Shown in pieces: positions 38,401 to 45,709 of a stretch of DNA of 64,000 bases; position 1 is the first letter of the stretch, and each line of letters starts with the position of its first letter. Made by a program: the position numbers and the translations under genes. Below the pieces are notes generated by a model, which saw only the letters and a list, made by a program, of their open reading frames with translations, was not told the origin of the DNA and made no database searches. The DNA comes from Hofstenia miamia (lineage: Eukaryota; Xenacoelomorpha; Acoela): the NCBI GenBank assembly GCA_004352715.1, contig SCFE01000002.1, forward strand, positions 3,596,269 to 3,660,268. Direction: 5' to 3'.

Positions 38401-41400
38401 TTCTAAACTCATTTACTTCACAGATCTTTCCAATTCCATCCTCTATTAAGCACATTCCTCAATTGCCCACAATCCGTCGTCATCTTTTCTAATTAATTAA
38501 GCGATTTCGTCTTGCAAATTTGTATTGTAATGCACTTTATTCAAAAAAATTGCGATTTTTTCACCTTTTCAAAAAAGAGAAAGGAACCCTAGAAGTAGGA
38601 TAATTTTGCGTTTGACAACATCCGAAGATGGAATGTTAAAAATAAACTTGAGACCAAAATTCGCCCTAAAATTAAAAATATTCCATTCTTGTCTGATTCC
38701 TTCGTATCAGTTCCTCAATTCAATCATCTTCTACCTTTCATCAGCTGGAAAATCCTTCCAACAGTGAGTTTGTTTTCCCCACCACCAATCAGGGTTGGCA
38801 TGTTTTAAATGGGACCTGTTTAAAACATGTTTTAAATACGATCTAAAACAACTGTTTTCTGCAGTCTTTTTCTAAATGTTTTTTTTCAAATTTATATAGG
38901 AAAGTTTACAAAATAATTTTTGGGATTCGTCCATTCGTAATTTTATAACCGATTTTCTACATAAAAATAGCAAAACTTCCGTTTTGTTTACGTGTGTGAA
39001 ACGAAAAATTAATGTCGATAAGTTTTTCATAATTCAACGTTTGCTACTATATATTTTCAGCCAAACTTTCGTATCTTAAGCTGATTTTATCGAAAAAAGC
39101 AAACAAAATCTTTTTTTAAATGTTCAAAACGTTTTTTGTAAAAAATACACTTTTTTCCTAACTTTACCTCAATTTATTTTACTAACAGATCCCAATCTGT
39201 CCGAATCGAATCTGAGCTTTCAGAAGAATTTGCTGTTACCTCTGGCATTTTCTTCTAACTTCTACCTTTTCAATCCACACTGCCCAATTCAAATTTACAA
39301 TATTTATACCCTAGTGTTTTTATCACTTTTTGACTGAATACGTCAGGGTGTCCGCGAATTTCAACATCATTTTTAAGGCAGTTCAAGACATTTCCATGCC
39401 GAAAAGAGAGCAATTTTTAAGCAGTAATGTGGTATTTGCACAATTGCCATTTTAAATTTCTAGTCAATTTTAGTCTGAAATTAACGTAAAAATAACCCAA
39501 TTGAATTGAAATTTCACCCACGAGTAAAACATTAGTTTATCAAACAGATATAAGCAAAGGTGGACGTGGGTTGGGTATACGGATATACTCACATCTGCCC
39601 GGGTATGGGTGTGGGTTACTAATTTCAAAAGTGCGAGTACGATTTTAAGTCATCAATATATTAATGAGACATGAAAAATTAGATGGAATATCAAGTAGTG
39701 TATTTTTCTACATTCGGAACATGCTAGACTGTTATTTCAGAGTCGTCTCGTCTCCATGTCCTATGCAAAAGTCTATTAATGATACATCACGTAGACAAAG
39801 TCAACAACTACAATGTAGTAAACCATAGTATTATGTATACTGCACGGTGATCTATTTTGTAGTATAAAATACTTTGCTATGGGGAAGCCACTTTTTCTAA
39901 TGAAAACAGCGATATTTTTTTGAAAATCTGCAGGTCCGATGCGGTATGATTTTTGTTAGCCACGGATGTGGGTGAGTGTTGATGCGGGTTGAGTTCACCC
40001 TTGGATATAACCATATAATACAAAAAACAGTTTTTCTAATTGTAATCAAGTGAATAATTCTTTTCAACATACTAAACTTTACAGAAACACGTTTTGTTTT
40101 GCAGTTAATATTCACGTGGAAAATATAATTTTGAGTTGATGTCAAAAATATGAGGTATCTACAGTTGCTACAATTGAAAACTTCTAAGGCATAATCGTTG
40201 AGAAGTCACTCAAAAAACTATTTAATATTTCGTAAATCATTCTAGTTTCTATATGTATTTAAACAACAATGTTATTGATGCAGCCAAAAGGGTGGAATAT
40301 CTGTACAATGAGTTTGATTAAACGTAGTACAAAAGCCCTAAATATTGGCTCACTTTTGTTACTTTATTTGATTGTCTGAAAATTAAATGATTACTTTCTA
40401 AATGCTGCACTAGAGAACGAGAACTTCAGATAAACCTTTCATTTAACTAATGATAATAAAGTTTTGTAGTAACTAAATATTTGGTAGGCGATGGCTAACT
40501 GTTGTAGTACCGAAAAACTATTTTTTACGTTGGACATACAATTTCCAATTCAACGAGAAAGCGGCAAAATATTTAACAATTTGCTTGAATTGCTTGATAT
40601 TTGGAAACATTACACTGAATGGTGCATACGTGCAGGTGTATTTCCTAGTTATGCTTGCATTCTTCCAAATTCAAACAGCATCTTTAGCAGCAGACATTTA
40701 TTATTAAATTCCCATGCTTTTGATGAGACTACTTTAAAAAATGTGTCTGTATTGGGTATGGAGCAAAATGACAGAATTGGCAAAGACTAATGCCGAACTG
40801 TTACAAACGTGAGGAAGAAAAAGTTAGGTGGAAGTATTGATATAGCTTCTGATAGCAATATGGGCTTAACAAGATTGCTAGACAATGGACCTATTACTAC
40901 AATTTTAAATGTTGGTCAGGAACATAATCCTAACGTCCCGTGATAATTTTGATTTATTGGATTTTAGGTACATTATCACAACATATTTACAATGATATGG
41001 CATAGAAATGTACAGTAAAAAGTCAGAAACAAATCTCAAAATAAAGTTTTATACACAGCATTAGCAGCATTTGGTGAAAGTTGGCCGCGAGCCAAGTAGA
41101 TGTGCTAGATGTAAAAATCTTGAAATTGATAAGCGTGCTAAATACTACACCACATGTAATGCATATCTACATGACATGCGTCTTGTACGCAATTATCTAT
41201 AGAAAATCCTAATGGCAAAAAAATGTTAAAGCGTTGTTGATGCACATGTAAAAATACGGAGTATATAGTTCTTAGACCAAAATTTGATAAATTTTTTCAA
41301 TAGACAAAAGTTGAGTTAAAGCATTTACCAGGTAATAAATATATCATACTATTTGAAAAATACAATTCGTCATTAAAAGTGTTTTAGTAAAATGCGCTAA

Positions 41401-43925
41401 GAGGGGATTGATCCGATTGACATTTCAATCCCAATCACTGACAATAGCTAATGCAGTCACCTTTAAAAACTAACAGTGACATATACATGACGCCAATACA
41501 CCCTCAGGAAGGAATACATTTAGACAAGACAATAAATTGGCTGCAATAAAATATAACACTTTAGGCAGTTCCAGGCACTAAAGGCAGTTCCTTCTTAACT
41601 AAAATTCTTCGTCTTTTACAACGTGAATTTCTGGTGAATTTCTTTGGGTCTACTCATTTAATAAACATTTCCTACATCATTTTTAACANGTTAAATGAAA
41701 AAAGAGTGACGCCAATACACCCTCAGGAAGGAATACATTTAGACAAGACAATAAATTGGCTGCAATAAAATATAACACTTTAGGCAGTTCCAGGCACTAA
41801 AGGCAGTTCCTTCTTAACTAAAATTCTTCGTCTTTTACAACGTGAATTTCTGGTGAATTTCAACGTAAATTTCTGGTGAATTTCTTTGGGTCTACTCATT
41901 TAATAAACATTTCCTACATCATTTTTAACAGCCAGAGTTTCGCTTTGCATGTCCTAAAATTTTCTCACTATCAATGTTTTTCGACCCGCCTCTCCATTTT
42001 TTTATATCTTTCGGTAATTATCTCTCTTGTCATCTTCACATCTAGTTTTCACTGTTCTTCCGATTCATTTTATTAAAAAAATTATTTTTGTTGACATTAC
42101 TGAAGTTTAAATTCCAGAAAATCTAACCTGACCATATGCCATAATGGCAGCATTGTATCCTTCCAAAGCACCATCAACAAGTGGTCTCACTAAGGTATTG
42201 AAAACCTCTTCTTGCGTGGTTTCAATGGGAAAGACATCATCGAATGTAAATGACTTACTATCTCTTTTAATTCCAACGGTAACATGAGGCTCTCCTGGTG
42301 TCACGTATACAGAGACATTGCAACCAGATGCAAGTTCATTAGCACTTTGCGGTCTTATTCTAAAAAAAATAGATGTAAAATTTAAAATACATAATCTAAA
42401 AATGCAAAAGGAATTGGAATCTTCAATAAAGTCTACAATAATTCAGAATAGACTAATTGCACATTAGGATGATAGCGCTGCTAGTTGTATATAACAGATG
42501 ATTTATTATCTATTTTAATTATAAAAATTTCATTTGTTATTAGCACTAGCTTGTTACAATTTCTAAGTTTATCAAAGACTAAAAAATATCCTTAAATATA
42601 TTTTTTGTTTATGAACATGAAAAAAGCAAAACTAAATAATATACTAAATAAAAGAAAACTTAATGAATTTAATAACAAAATTATCTAAAAACTGTGTTAT
42701 GCACGGCTGAATTGTTTACCTAGAAGACTTAAAATGTATTTATTATTCAATAATGTTCAATAAGATGAATGAATATATTGTCAATGGATTAACATTGAAA
42801 ACCAGAGCCCCATTTCTGCATGAAAAACGAAACAATATTTCATGAAAATGCTTCAAATATTTGATGAAACGAAGTTTCTCTAAGAAATTTTCAATCCCGA
42901 TCTGCAACAAGGAAATTTAACTTCTATTTTCAACAATGGTAAATAGTAGGAAACTATTGCATTTCATCTAACATTCAATAAAGGAAATGCACGCAAAATA
43001 AATGTGGCGCATTGCATCAGTTACACAACGTGGTACTGCTATGTAAAGCCGAGTAATGTACTCTATATGACCCAATTCAAGCAATGAAATGCGCAGCAAA
43101 GAAGGAGAACAGCTTTTCCAACCAATTGGATGTCACGTGCTTTGAAATCGGGATCACATAGCTCTATTGTATAGTAACCACTGATTGGAAGTTAAATGAA
43201 AAAAGAGATTCACAGGTGATGGGCGATGGCTTCTTCGTAACGCAAACGATTGTCGTGGTTTACAGATCAGTAGTTGAACAGTACTTGGCAGAAATTTCAG
43301 TCTCATACGCAGATTAGGAACGTTTAGGCAATTTTTTGCATGTTTTCAAATGGATTTTAAAGTAATTTTTGATTAATATAAGTCGTTATTACTACGAAAA
43401 TTGCGGTAATGATGGAAAACATTATAATTTAATTTTCCACAAAAATCCGTATAGGTAGAAGGATTTTTCGTTATTTGAATAATTTTTCATGCACAATAAT
43501 CACCTTTGGTCCATAAAACCCTTTAAAACAACATTACTGAGAGAACAAAAAATGCTTAGTAGCACCGCAAAAAGTAATACAGATGCCTTTGCAATGCCAA
43601 AAATTGAGAAAATCCTTAGTGATATGCAAAATGTTGAATCTGAACATAACATGACATACGGATATATTAGTAATGTGAAAAACATTTGCTATATTTAGTA
43701 TTATAGAATAAGAGATCACGTGCTTAGAATTTAGAGGTTTAATTAGCCTTGGGTGTGTTATTAAAAGAGGTTGCAAACATTTAAATTATCAAAAACGCTA
43801 ATAAATGATTTTAAATTACAAAATGTTATTAAAATTGACAAAAGAGAATAACCTTAAACAGAAAAACATAAGAATAACAATTGTTTAACTAACCTAACAG
43901 CAACTCTAACGCTACTTTCAGTCAT
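13127..43925 (-). CDS. KIF21: KIF21-type kinesin-4 gene, N-terminal part (7 exons)
   Basis: Plus-end-directed microtubule motor of the kinesin-4 family. KIF21 proteins act at microtubule tips and restrain growth. Seven exons joined at GT-AG sites give 392 in-frame codons from ATG 43925. Residues 1-11 start [11 protein letters not shown]; the P-loop [12 protein letters not shown] (87-98) is split by an intron after Gln; switch I is SSRSH (218-222); switch II is DLAGSE (261-266); [19 protein letters not shown] (307-325) forms the microtubule-binding face; [20 protein letters not shown] leads into the neck and a coiled coil ([17 protein letters not shown]). The VNQD..S.Q..ALR.QIT..E.ELMEFK ending is what points to KIF21 rather than KIF4 or KIF7. 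The stalk, WD40 tail and stop lie outside the window. All catalytic motifs are intact, so the gene is probably functional. Introns total about 30 kb and are full of transposons. Confidence 0.95.
13886..14850 (+). mobile_element. Tc1-like transposon, internally deleted
   Basis: Plus-strand remnants of a Tc1-type transposase inside the KIF21 intron between exons 6 and 7. The N-terminal helix-turn-helix region [20 protein letters not shown] starts at ATG 14034 and ends at a stop after KKG. Later [20 protein letters not shown] and ENKIN run straight into [20 protein letters not shown], so the whole middle with the second catalytic Asp and the PKHT block is deleted. The DD34E glutamate lies in FENPW. 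The tail [18 protein letters not shown] ends with AATKY and a stop at about 14637. Possible termini are AACTGGACACCCAAG (13888) and the reverse complement of a CAGTTG near 14812, but they match only weakly. Confidence 0.8.
15179..15379. mobile_element. Short inverted-repeat element (MITE), about 200 bp
   Basis: Ends are CATACTTGTCAA (15179-15190) and, inverted, TTGACAAGTCTG (15368-15379): 11 of 12 positions match. Inside, GAGCC/CTCGG-type motifs recur in both orientations. No coding capacity. I see no clean target-site duplication. Probably a non-autonomous hAT-type element. Confidence 0.5.
15679..17171. repeat. Local duplication, second copy (blocks A', C')
   Basis: A' carries a second copy of the first part of the deleted Tc1 element, cut at the N at 16675, and C' carries a second copy of the 200-bp MITE lacking its outermost bases. 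Differences from the first copy are single-base (for example TATAACGG against TATAACAG). All of it lies in the KIF21 intron between exons 6 and 7. Confidence 0.85.
17172..18797. other. Intron sequence, no gene
   Basis: AT-rich KIF21 intron. Local GGCCGG/CCGGCC-containing motifs at about 17590, 17840 and 17900 (such as GGCCGGTTGCGGCCAAAGA) stand out from the background and may be ends of an unrecognised element. A short TA run lies at about 18486-18501. Confidence 0.4.
18806..19464 (+). mobile_element. hAT-type element, 659 bp, with 8-bp target duplication
   Basis: The left end CAGTGGTGGAATCGGGTT and the reverse complement of the right end (CAGAGGTGGAATCGGGTT) match at 17 of 18 positions. The flanks carry the exact 8-bp direct repeat TGCTGACC at 18798-18805 and 19465-19472. 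Eight-bp target duplications and CAG-type termini are hallmarks of hAT transposons. Inside, the plus strand reads [20 protein letters not shown] and [13 protein letters not shown] (about 19187-19290), a hAT C-terminal dimerisation segment. The remainder of a transposase (2-3 kb) is missing, so this is a deletion derivative. It sits in the KIF21 intron between exons 6 and 7. Confidence 0.88.
19473..22430. other. Intron sequence; palindromic motifs and TA repeats
   Basis: No gene recognised. TGCTGTTAACAGCA palindromes occur at about 20054-20066 and 20867-20880, with CTGCTGTTAATATTAACAGC near 20885, so 20050-20930 may be a short transposon. TA microsatellites lie at 21371-21403 and about 22413-22431. 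Confidence 0.4.
22432..23500 (+). mobile_element. CR1/L2-like LINE, 3' fragment
   Basis: Plus-strand 3' part of the same family as the copy at 4.9-7.5 kb. It opens at the reverse transcriptase catalytic box [18 protein letters not shown], directly after a TA repeat, so it is 5' truncated. It continues through [47 protein letters not shown] (22860 on) and the C-terminal region, and ends near TGCTTTGACTCTCTTAAATA (23480-23500). A segment of about 135 bp around 22545-22680 is tandemly repeated at 22680-22825. Many stops. It lies just beyond KIF21 exon 6 in the intron. Confidence 0.78.
23571..23702 (-). CDS. KIF21: KIF21 exon 6 (switch II)
   Basis: 132 bp, 44 codons, phase 0 at both ends. The acceptor is AAATTTAG before GATGATGAA; the donor is GGTTTG followed by GTATGT. 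It encodes [19 protein letters not shown] and the [11 protein letters not shown] helix, the nucleotide-sensing switch II region. It joins without loss to exon 7 (NCGL-LALGN). Confidence 0.95.
23803..25900 (+). mobile_element. piggyBac-like element 2, decayed
   Basis: A TTAA at 23803-23806 is followed by CCCTCAGCGGGCCAAGCGTG, in keeping with piggyBac ends (TTAA target, CCC start). Downstream the plus strand carries piggyBac transposase pieces in broken frames: [20 protein letters not shown] (about 24.3 kb), [20 protein letters not shown] (about 24.45 kb) and, much later, [20 protein letters not shown] with [12 protein letters not shown] (about 25.5-25.66 kb), the C-terminal end of the catalytic domain. 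About 600 bp between (24.8-25.4 kb) does not read as transposase and may be a later insertion. I did not find the right-hand terminus. It lies in the KIF21 intron between exons 5 and 6, and stops and frameshifts show it is dead. Confidence 0.72.
26556..26708 (+). mobile_element. hAT transposase C-terminal fragment
   Basis: About 50 open codons: [40 protein letters not shown], then a stop. This resembles the end of the hAT dimerisation region of ZBED-like transposases (aa..Fs..k.ihtk.RtnL....v..ly.ryN). No termini recognised. Upstream 26370-26550 is open but not identifiable. Confidence 0.45.
26780..27757. other. Intron sequence, no gene
   Basis: AT-rich KIF21 intron with a 77-codon open frame (27026-27259) that I do not recognise and that has no splice support. 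Confidence 0.35.
27758..27997 (-). CDS. KIF21: KIF21 exon 5 (switch I)
   Basis: 240 bp, 80 codons. The acceptor is TTTTTTAG before ACTTTGAAG ([10 protein letters not shown]). The preferred donor is GTTCGT followed by GTATAT; an alternative (GTTCGT after GAAGAA) would end the exon at 27764, two codons shorter and also phase 0. It encodes [19 protein letters not shown], with the switch I SSRSH nucleotide-contact motif. The donor choice is the only uncertain boundary in the gene model. Confidence 0.93.
27998..31380. other. KIF21 intron, no recognisable element
   Basis: 3.4 kb of AT-rich sequence. There is a near-palindromic TATAATATTATATATATTAT run at about 30810-30838, and a repeated AAACACAGTTTGCAGTAA at 30903-30950. 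I see no transposase fragments, RNA genes or further exons. Confidence 0.45.
31381..31425 (-). CDS. KIF21: KIF21 exon 4, 45-bp microexon
   Basis: 45 bp, 15 codons ([15 protein letters not shown]). The acceptor is GTTTAG before TTATATAATG; the donor is GATAAA followed by GTAAGC. It continues directly from QFLE at the end of exon 3 and is separated from it by only a 42-bp intron. LYNE.V.DLF is invariant in kinesin motors, so this tiny exon is needed. Sequence after it varies between kinesins. Confidence 0.93.
31468..31650 (-). CDS. KIF21: KIF21 exon 3 (P-loop)
   Basis: 183 bp, 61 codons, phase 0 at both ends. The acceptor is GCTTTTAG before ACCGGTGCTGG; the donor is TTGGAA followed by GTATGA. 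It completes the Walker A motif: Gln of exon 2 joined to [10 protein letters not shown]. It also encodes [20 protein letters not shown] and FKISAQFLE. Confidence 0.95.
31651..32569. other. KIF21 intron, no element recognised
   Basis: AT-rich, no coding or repeat signal that I can support. Confidence 0.4.
32570..34805 (+). mobile_element. Probable hAT element, decayed, with a nested insertion
   Basis: The left end reads AGGGATGTGCCAGAATCCGG, of hAT type. CCGGTATCCGG motifs recur near both ends (32589-32600; 34731-34800). Near the right end the plus strand reads [20 protein letters not shown] and RNLNHNNI (about 34462-34546), a hAT C-terminal dimerisation block. The two sides are flanked by ATTTATTA (32562-32569; 34806-34813), an 8-bp direct repeat, but in AT-rich DNA this could be chance and the inverted match of the termini is poor. 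A second copy of the right part lies at 54433-54610. A different element is inserted at 32638-33722. Confidence 0.5.
32638..33722. mobile_element. Unclassified DNA element with 27-bp perfect inverted repeats
   Basis: 32638-32664 and 33696-33722 are exact reverse complements over 27 bases (starting GAAGAGTATAGCCGCAAAAC). The 1085-bp element sits inside the hAT-like element. On the minus strand about 33.12-33.27 kb there is a short conserved-looking reading, [20 protein letters not shown] and [16 protein letters not shown], but it is not recognisable. CCTCGTAAATCCAA recurs at 32657 and 32849 as a subterminal repeat. I cannot find a clear target-site duplication. Confidence 0.7.
34638..36010. 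repeat. 1.4-kb segment duplicated at 54433-55822
   Basis: Near-identical to the contig at 54433-55822 in the same orientation, differing by scattered substitutions and small indels (for example a 34-bp insertion in the other copy after GCTAAAAC). It includes the right end of the hAT-like element and a stretch of unknown nature, with GCACTCGCGCGATCGCACAA near 35618 and an open reading SEYEHDLP near 35770. It lies in the KIF21 intron between exons 2 and 3. Confidence 0.85.
35969..36400. repeat. Local duplication, first copy
   Basis: From GGCTTTGTAGGCATAAGCGC to TACCTACATG, repeated at 36529-36980 after an N (36401) and a 128-bp foreign insert. The second copy has an extra 26 bp or so around TATATAAGCATATATAATT. 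Confidence 0.8.
36402..36530 (+). mobile_element. LINE reverse transcriptase fragment, R2/RTE-like
   Basis: 42 uninterrupted codons immediately after the N join: [20 protein letters not shown], then [20 protein letters not shown], then stop. This is block B' of non-LTR reverse transcriptases (rGifQGdsLSPllF...), in the style of R2-like elements, with Glu for the usual Asp and Ala for Ser. It interrupts a local duplication, so it may be part of an allele-specific insertion or a misjoined contig end. Confidence 0.65.
36531..36990. repeat. Local duplication, second copy
   Basis: Second copy of 35969-36400, continuing into unique sequence at about 36985. Confidence 0.8.
36991..37896. other. KIF21 intron, no element recognised
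   Basis: AT-rich with no coding or repeat signal that I can support. Confidence 0.4.
37897..38770 (-). pseudogene. Decayed ORF of unknown family
   Basis: The minus strand holds two open stretches in different frames that read like protein: [20 protein letters not shown] ... [18 protein letters not shown] (38140-38322), then [20 protein letters not shown] and [20 protein letters not shown] (37897-38124). Between and upstream there are stops. A possible N-terminus, [20 protein letters not shown], lies upstream at about 39253-39190, separated by an insert that starts CAGGGTTGGCATG at 38787. The composition (charged, with Trp and Cys) suggests a real but dead gene, most likely transposon-borne. 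I do not recognise the family. Confidence 0.35.
38787..39175. mobile_element. Possible hAT-type short element
   Basis: Starts CAGGGTTGGCATGTTTTAAA and has GTTTTAAA-rich subterminal repeats, as in many hAT-type short elements. It separates the two parts of the decayed ORF at 37897-39253. I could not match a right terminus or target duplication. Confidence 0.3.
39555..40003. mobile_element. hAT-type short element, 449 bp, with 8-bp target duplication
   Basis: The left end CAAAGGTGGACGTGGGTTGG and the reverse complement of the right end (CAAGGGTGAACTCAACCCGC) share CAARGGTGRAC. The flanks are GATATAAG (39547-39554) and GATATAAC (40004-40011): 7 of 8 match, the size expected of hAT. Subterminal GTGGGTT/GTGGGTG motifs occur on both sides. 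No coding capacity. It lies in the KIF21 intron between exons 2 and 3. Confidence 0.65.
40491..41210 (+). mobile_element. Possible piggyBac-type remnant
   Basis: A 99-codon open frame (40491-40790) is not recognisable. Downstream, [20 protein letters not shown] with [14 protein letters not shown] (about 40823-40913) vaguely resembles the third-Asp block of piggyBac transposases, and [20 protein letters not shown] followed by CNAYLHDMR (about 41096-41180) resembles their C-terminal zinc-binding C..C...C region. Frames are broken. The call is tentative. Confidence 0.3.
41487..41930. repeat. Local duplication around single-N join at 41689
   Basis: 41487-41688 (from TGACGCCAATACACCCTCAG) recurs at 41706-41930, with the join at 41689. 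The second copy has an extra 25 bp (a repeat of ACGTGAATTTCTGGTGAATT-type sequence). It lies in the KIF21 intron just downstream of exon 2. Confidence 0.8.
42128..42359 (-). CDS. KIF21: KIF21 exon 2 (motor N-terminus)
   Basis: 232 bp: one nucleotide completing an Arg codon, then 77 codons. The acceptor is TTTTTTTTAG before AATAAGACC; the donor is GGTCAG followed by GTTAGA. It encodes [33 protein letters not shown] and [14 protein letters not shown], ending inside the Walker A motif. TPGEP.V is characteristic of KIF21-like motors. Confidence 0.95.
42360..43893. other. KIF21: KIF21 first intron
   Basis: 1534-bp intron between the 32-nt coding part of exon 1 and exon 2, phase 2. AT-rich; a 69-codon open frame at 43489-43698 has no recognisable content. 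No transposon termini seen. Confidence 0.6.
43894..43925 (-). CDS. KIF21: KIF21 exon 1 (start codon)
   Basis: Coding part of exon 1: ATG at 43925, [10 protein letters not shown] plus two bases of the split Arg codon, with donor GTTAG followed by GTTAGT. 32 + 232 nt of exon 2 gives exactly 88 codons, which supports this short exon. [11 protein letters not shown] matches the start of KIF21 motor domains. The 5' untranslated region continues upstream for an unknown distance; I see no promoter element I would defend. Confidence 0.88.
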
Positions 43926-44075
43926 TGGAAGATTTACAAACCATCCTAATTGCCACTAATTCTTAACTGGCAATTACATTTTTTTCTAATAGCAAAATGT
44001 AAAAGGCGGGATTGTTCAAAAGCGAATTGCAAAATGATTGTTAATTAATTCTGCAAATTTAAATTTGTTAAACCG

Positions 44076-44674
44076 GGTAGGGTTTTTTAAGTCGTTTTTT
44101 TCAATGTCGTATTTTTTAAAGTCGTATTGTTTTAATGTCTAATTTTTTAAAAGCGTATTTTTTAGTGTCGTCACTTTTAAATGTCGTATTTTTTTATGTC
44201 GTTAACCCTGCCCCTAAGTCTCAACTGGATGTTTCCTAATCCCAAAGCCTAGCCCAAAACCTTATTTTCATCATTTATAGACCTATACCCTAACCTAAGG
44301 GTTTATTTCTTTATTATTTTATAAACCTAAACCCCAAACCCAACTATCAAATAAATTTTCTTAAACCTAAACCCTATATAAAAACCCTATTTCTGTAATA
44401 TTTTATAGACCTAAACCCTAACCCAAAACCTTATTTCTGTATTATTTTATAGACATAAACCCTAACCCAAAACCTTATTTCTGTAATATTTTATAGACCT
44501 AAACCCTAACCAAAGTTAAGTATATTTAATAAATTGATCTTACGACATTAATAGTTTACGACATTAAAAAATTACGACATTAAAAAACTACGAGATTAAA
44601 AAATTACGACACTAATAAACAAGCGAATTTTCCCATGTACGACTTAATAAAATACGACGTTAAAAAACTACCCC
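44076..44674. mobile_element. Fold-back, MULE-like element with telomere-like tandem core
   Basis: 599 bp between direct repeats GTTAAACCG at 44067-44075 and 44675-44683 (9 bp, MULE-sized; 8 bp is also possible). The ends are inverted: GGTAGGGTTTTTTAAGTCG against GGGGTAGTTTTTTAACGTCG. Both arms are arrays of a roughly 14-15-bp motif: (T)nAATGTCGTA in the left arm (44090-44210) and its complement TACGACATTAAAAA in the right arm (44540-44665). So the whole element can fold on itself. The core (44250-44525) is about five copies of a 44-bp unit containing TATAGACCTAAACCCTAACC, which resembles the animal telomere repeat CCCTAA. No coding capacity. Confidence 0.8.
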
Positions 44675-44699
44675 GTTAAACCGATTGGATTGTACTATA

Positions 44700-45060
44700 G
44701 TCAGCGAGCTAAAAACTGGAATCGCCTGACCGGTAAGAAATAAGAAACTAATGGAGATCGAGAGACTTCGCATCCCTAACGAAAAATTTTACTTTTAAGC
44801 TCATTTAAAATATGTAAATTAATAAGATGAATAATTGGGCTCTTTTAAATTTGAATATCAGTTGCAGATGTGTTGAAAAACCATTTCTATCTTAGTGTGC
44901 TTGTTTAACGGTTGGTCTGCCACGAAATGAATTTTGCTTTATCTGGTCTTAAGGTTTGACTAACCTCAATAACAGAAACTGTCAATACAGTACTACTGTT
45001 GACAAATAAAAGCATTTAACATAATTTTTCATTGAAACATTATTGTAATTTTGTATATAT
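44700..45060. other. Intergenic, no feature
   Basis: AT-rich DNA between the fold-back element and a LINE 3' end. Nothing recognised. Confidence 0.35.
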
Positions 45061-45067
45061 ATATATA

Positions 45068-45160
45068 TTTTCTCTTTGCTGAGCCCTTCTCCAACTTCGT
45101 TTACTCTTCCATCTGCTCCTACTGTCGTCGCTGCCTTCAGCGGCTAAATAAAGTGATTCA
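45068..45160 (+). mobile_element. LINE 3' end fragment (family with CTTCAGCGGCTAAATAAAG tail)
   Basis: Shares TTTGCTGAGCCCTTCTCCAA, CTACTCTTCCATCTGCTCCT-type sequence and CTTCAGCGGCTAAATAAAGT with the copies at 48657-48818 and 56823-57242. Here a central block is deleted. It ends at an ATTGTTATTG-type tail. It follows a TA microsatellite. Confidence 0.7.
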
Positions 45161-45399
45161 TAATTGTTATTGTTCTGCTTTCCATATGCTGCTCTCTCAA
45201 TGTCCAAAATATGTTGCGGCACTACCTCATAGAATTTTTCTATCATTGCAACCAAAAATGCCCTTTTAAACATTATTTAGATATTCGCAATTACTTTGAC
45301 CAGGTGAAAAATTATAATTTAACGTATACCTCGTATTTGTGTTAAAATATTTCAACAACTTATTAGATTTTGTATTATATTGAAATTCTCCCGGAAAGA

Positions 45400-45700
45400 A
45401 TACTCACCTTCATTGTGGCAACTTAGTAATCCACGTTCACCAAATATTTCATCAACAAGCTGCTGTCTTTGCGATTTAGGAGCACCAACATAATTTGCCA
45501 AATATACTTTAAGTTCTTAAAATGTCGCACACAAAAAATTGTTCGTGAGTTAGGGAGCATAAGTGAAATTGATCTTTTAAGCGCTTTTTTATTTTCAGAA
45601 CCCTCCCCCCCCATTCAACAGAGCAGAGATGCTTCCATTCATCATGAAATGTTTGCAAATAACCAGTGCCAGTACTCAAGGTGTGCAATGTCCCTCAGTT
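45400..45700 (-). mobile_element. MULE-like transposase relic
   Basis: Minus strand in shifted frames: STGTGYLQTFHDEWKHLCSV, NNFLCATF, KVYLANYVGAPKSQRQQLVD and EIFGERGLL. This order fits the central part of MULE-type transposases, where a CxxH..N...L block precedes an IFG motif. It is interrupted by stops and a run of C at 45604-45611. The call rests on pattern memory only. Confidence 0.35.
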
Positions 45701-45709
45701 AGATTTTAA

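Noticed and set aside
43489-43698. Additional KIF21 or antisense exon in the first intron
   Set aside because: The reading has no kinesin similarity and the exon 1-exon 2 phase is already complete without it.
44250-44530. Telomere or chromosome end
   Set aside because: The CCCTAA-like motifs are part of a 44-bp tandem unit inside a small inverted-repeat element with target duplication, and unique sequence continues on both sides.
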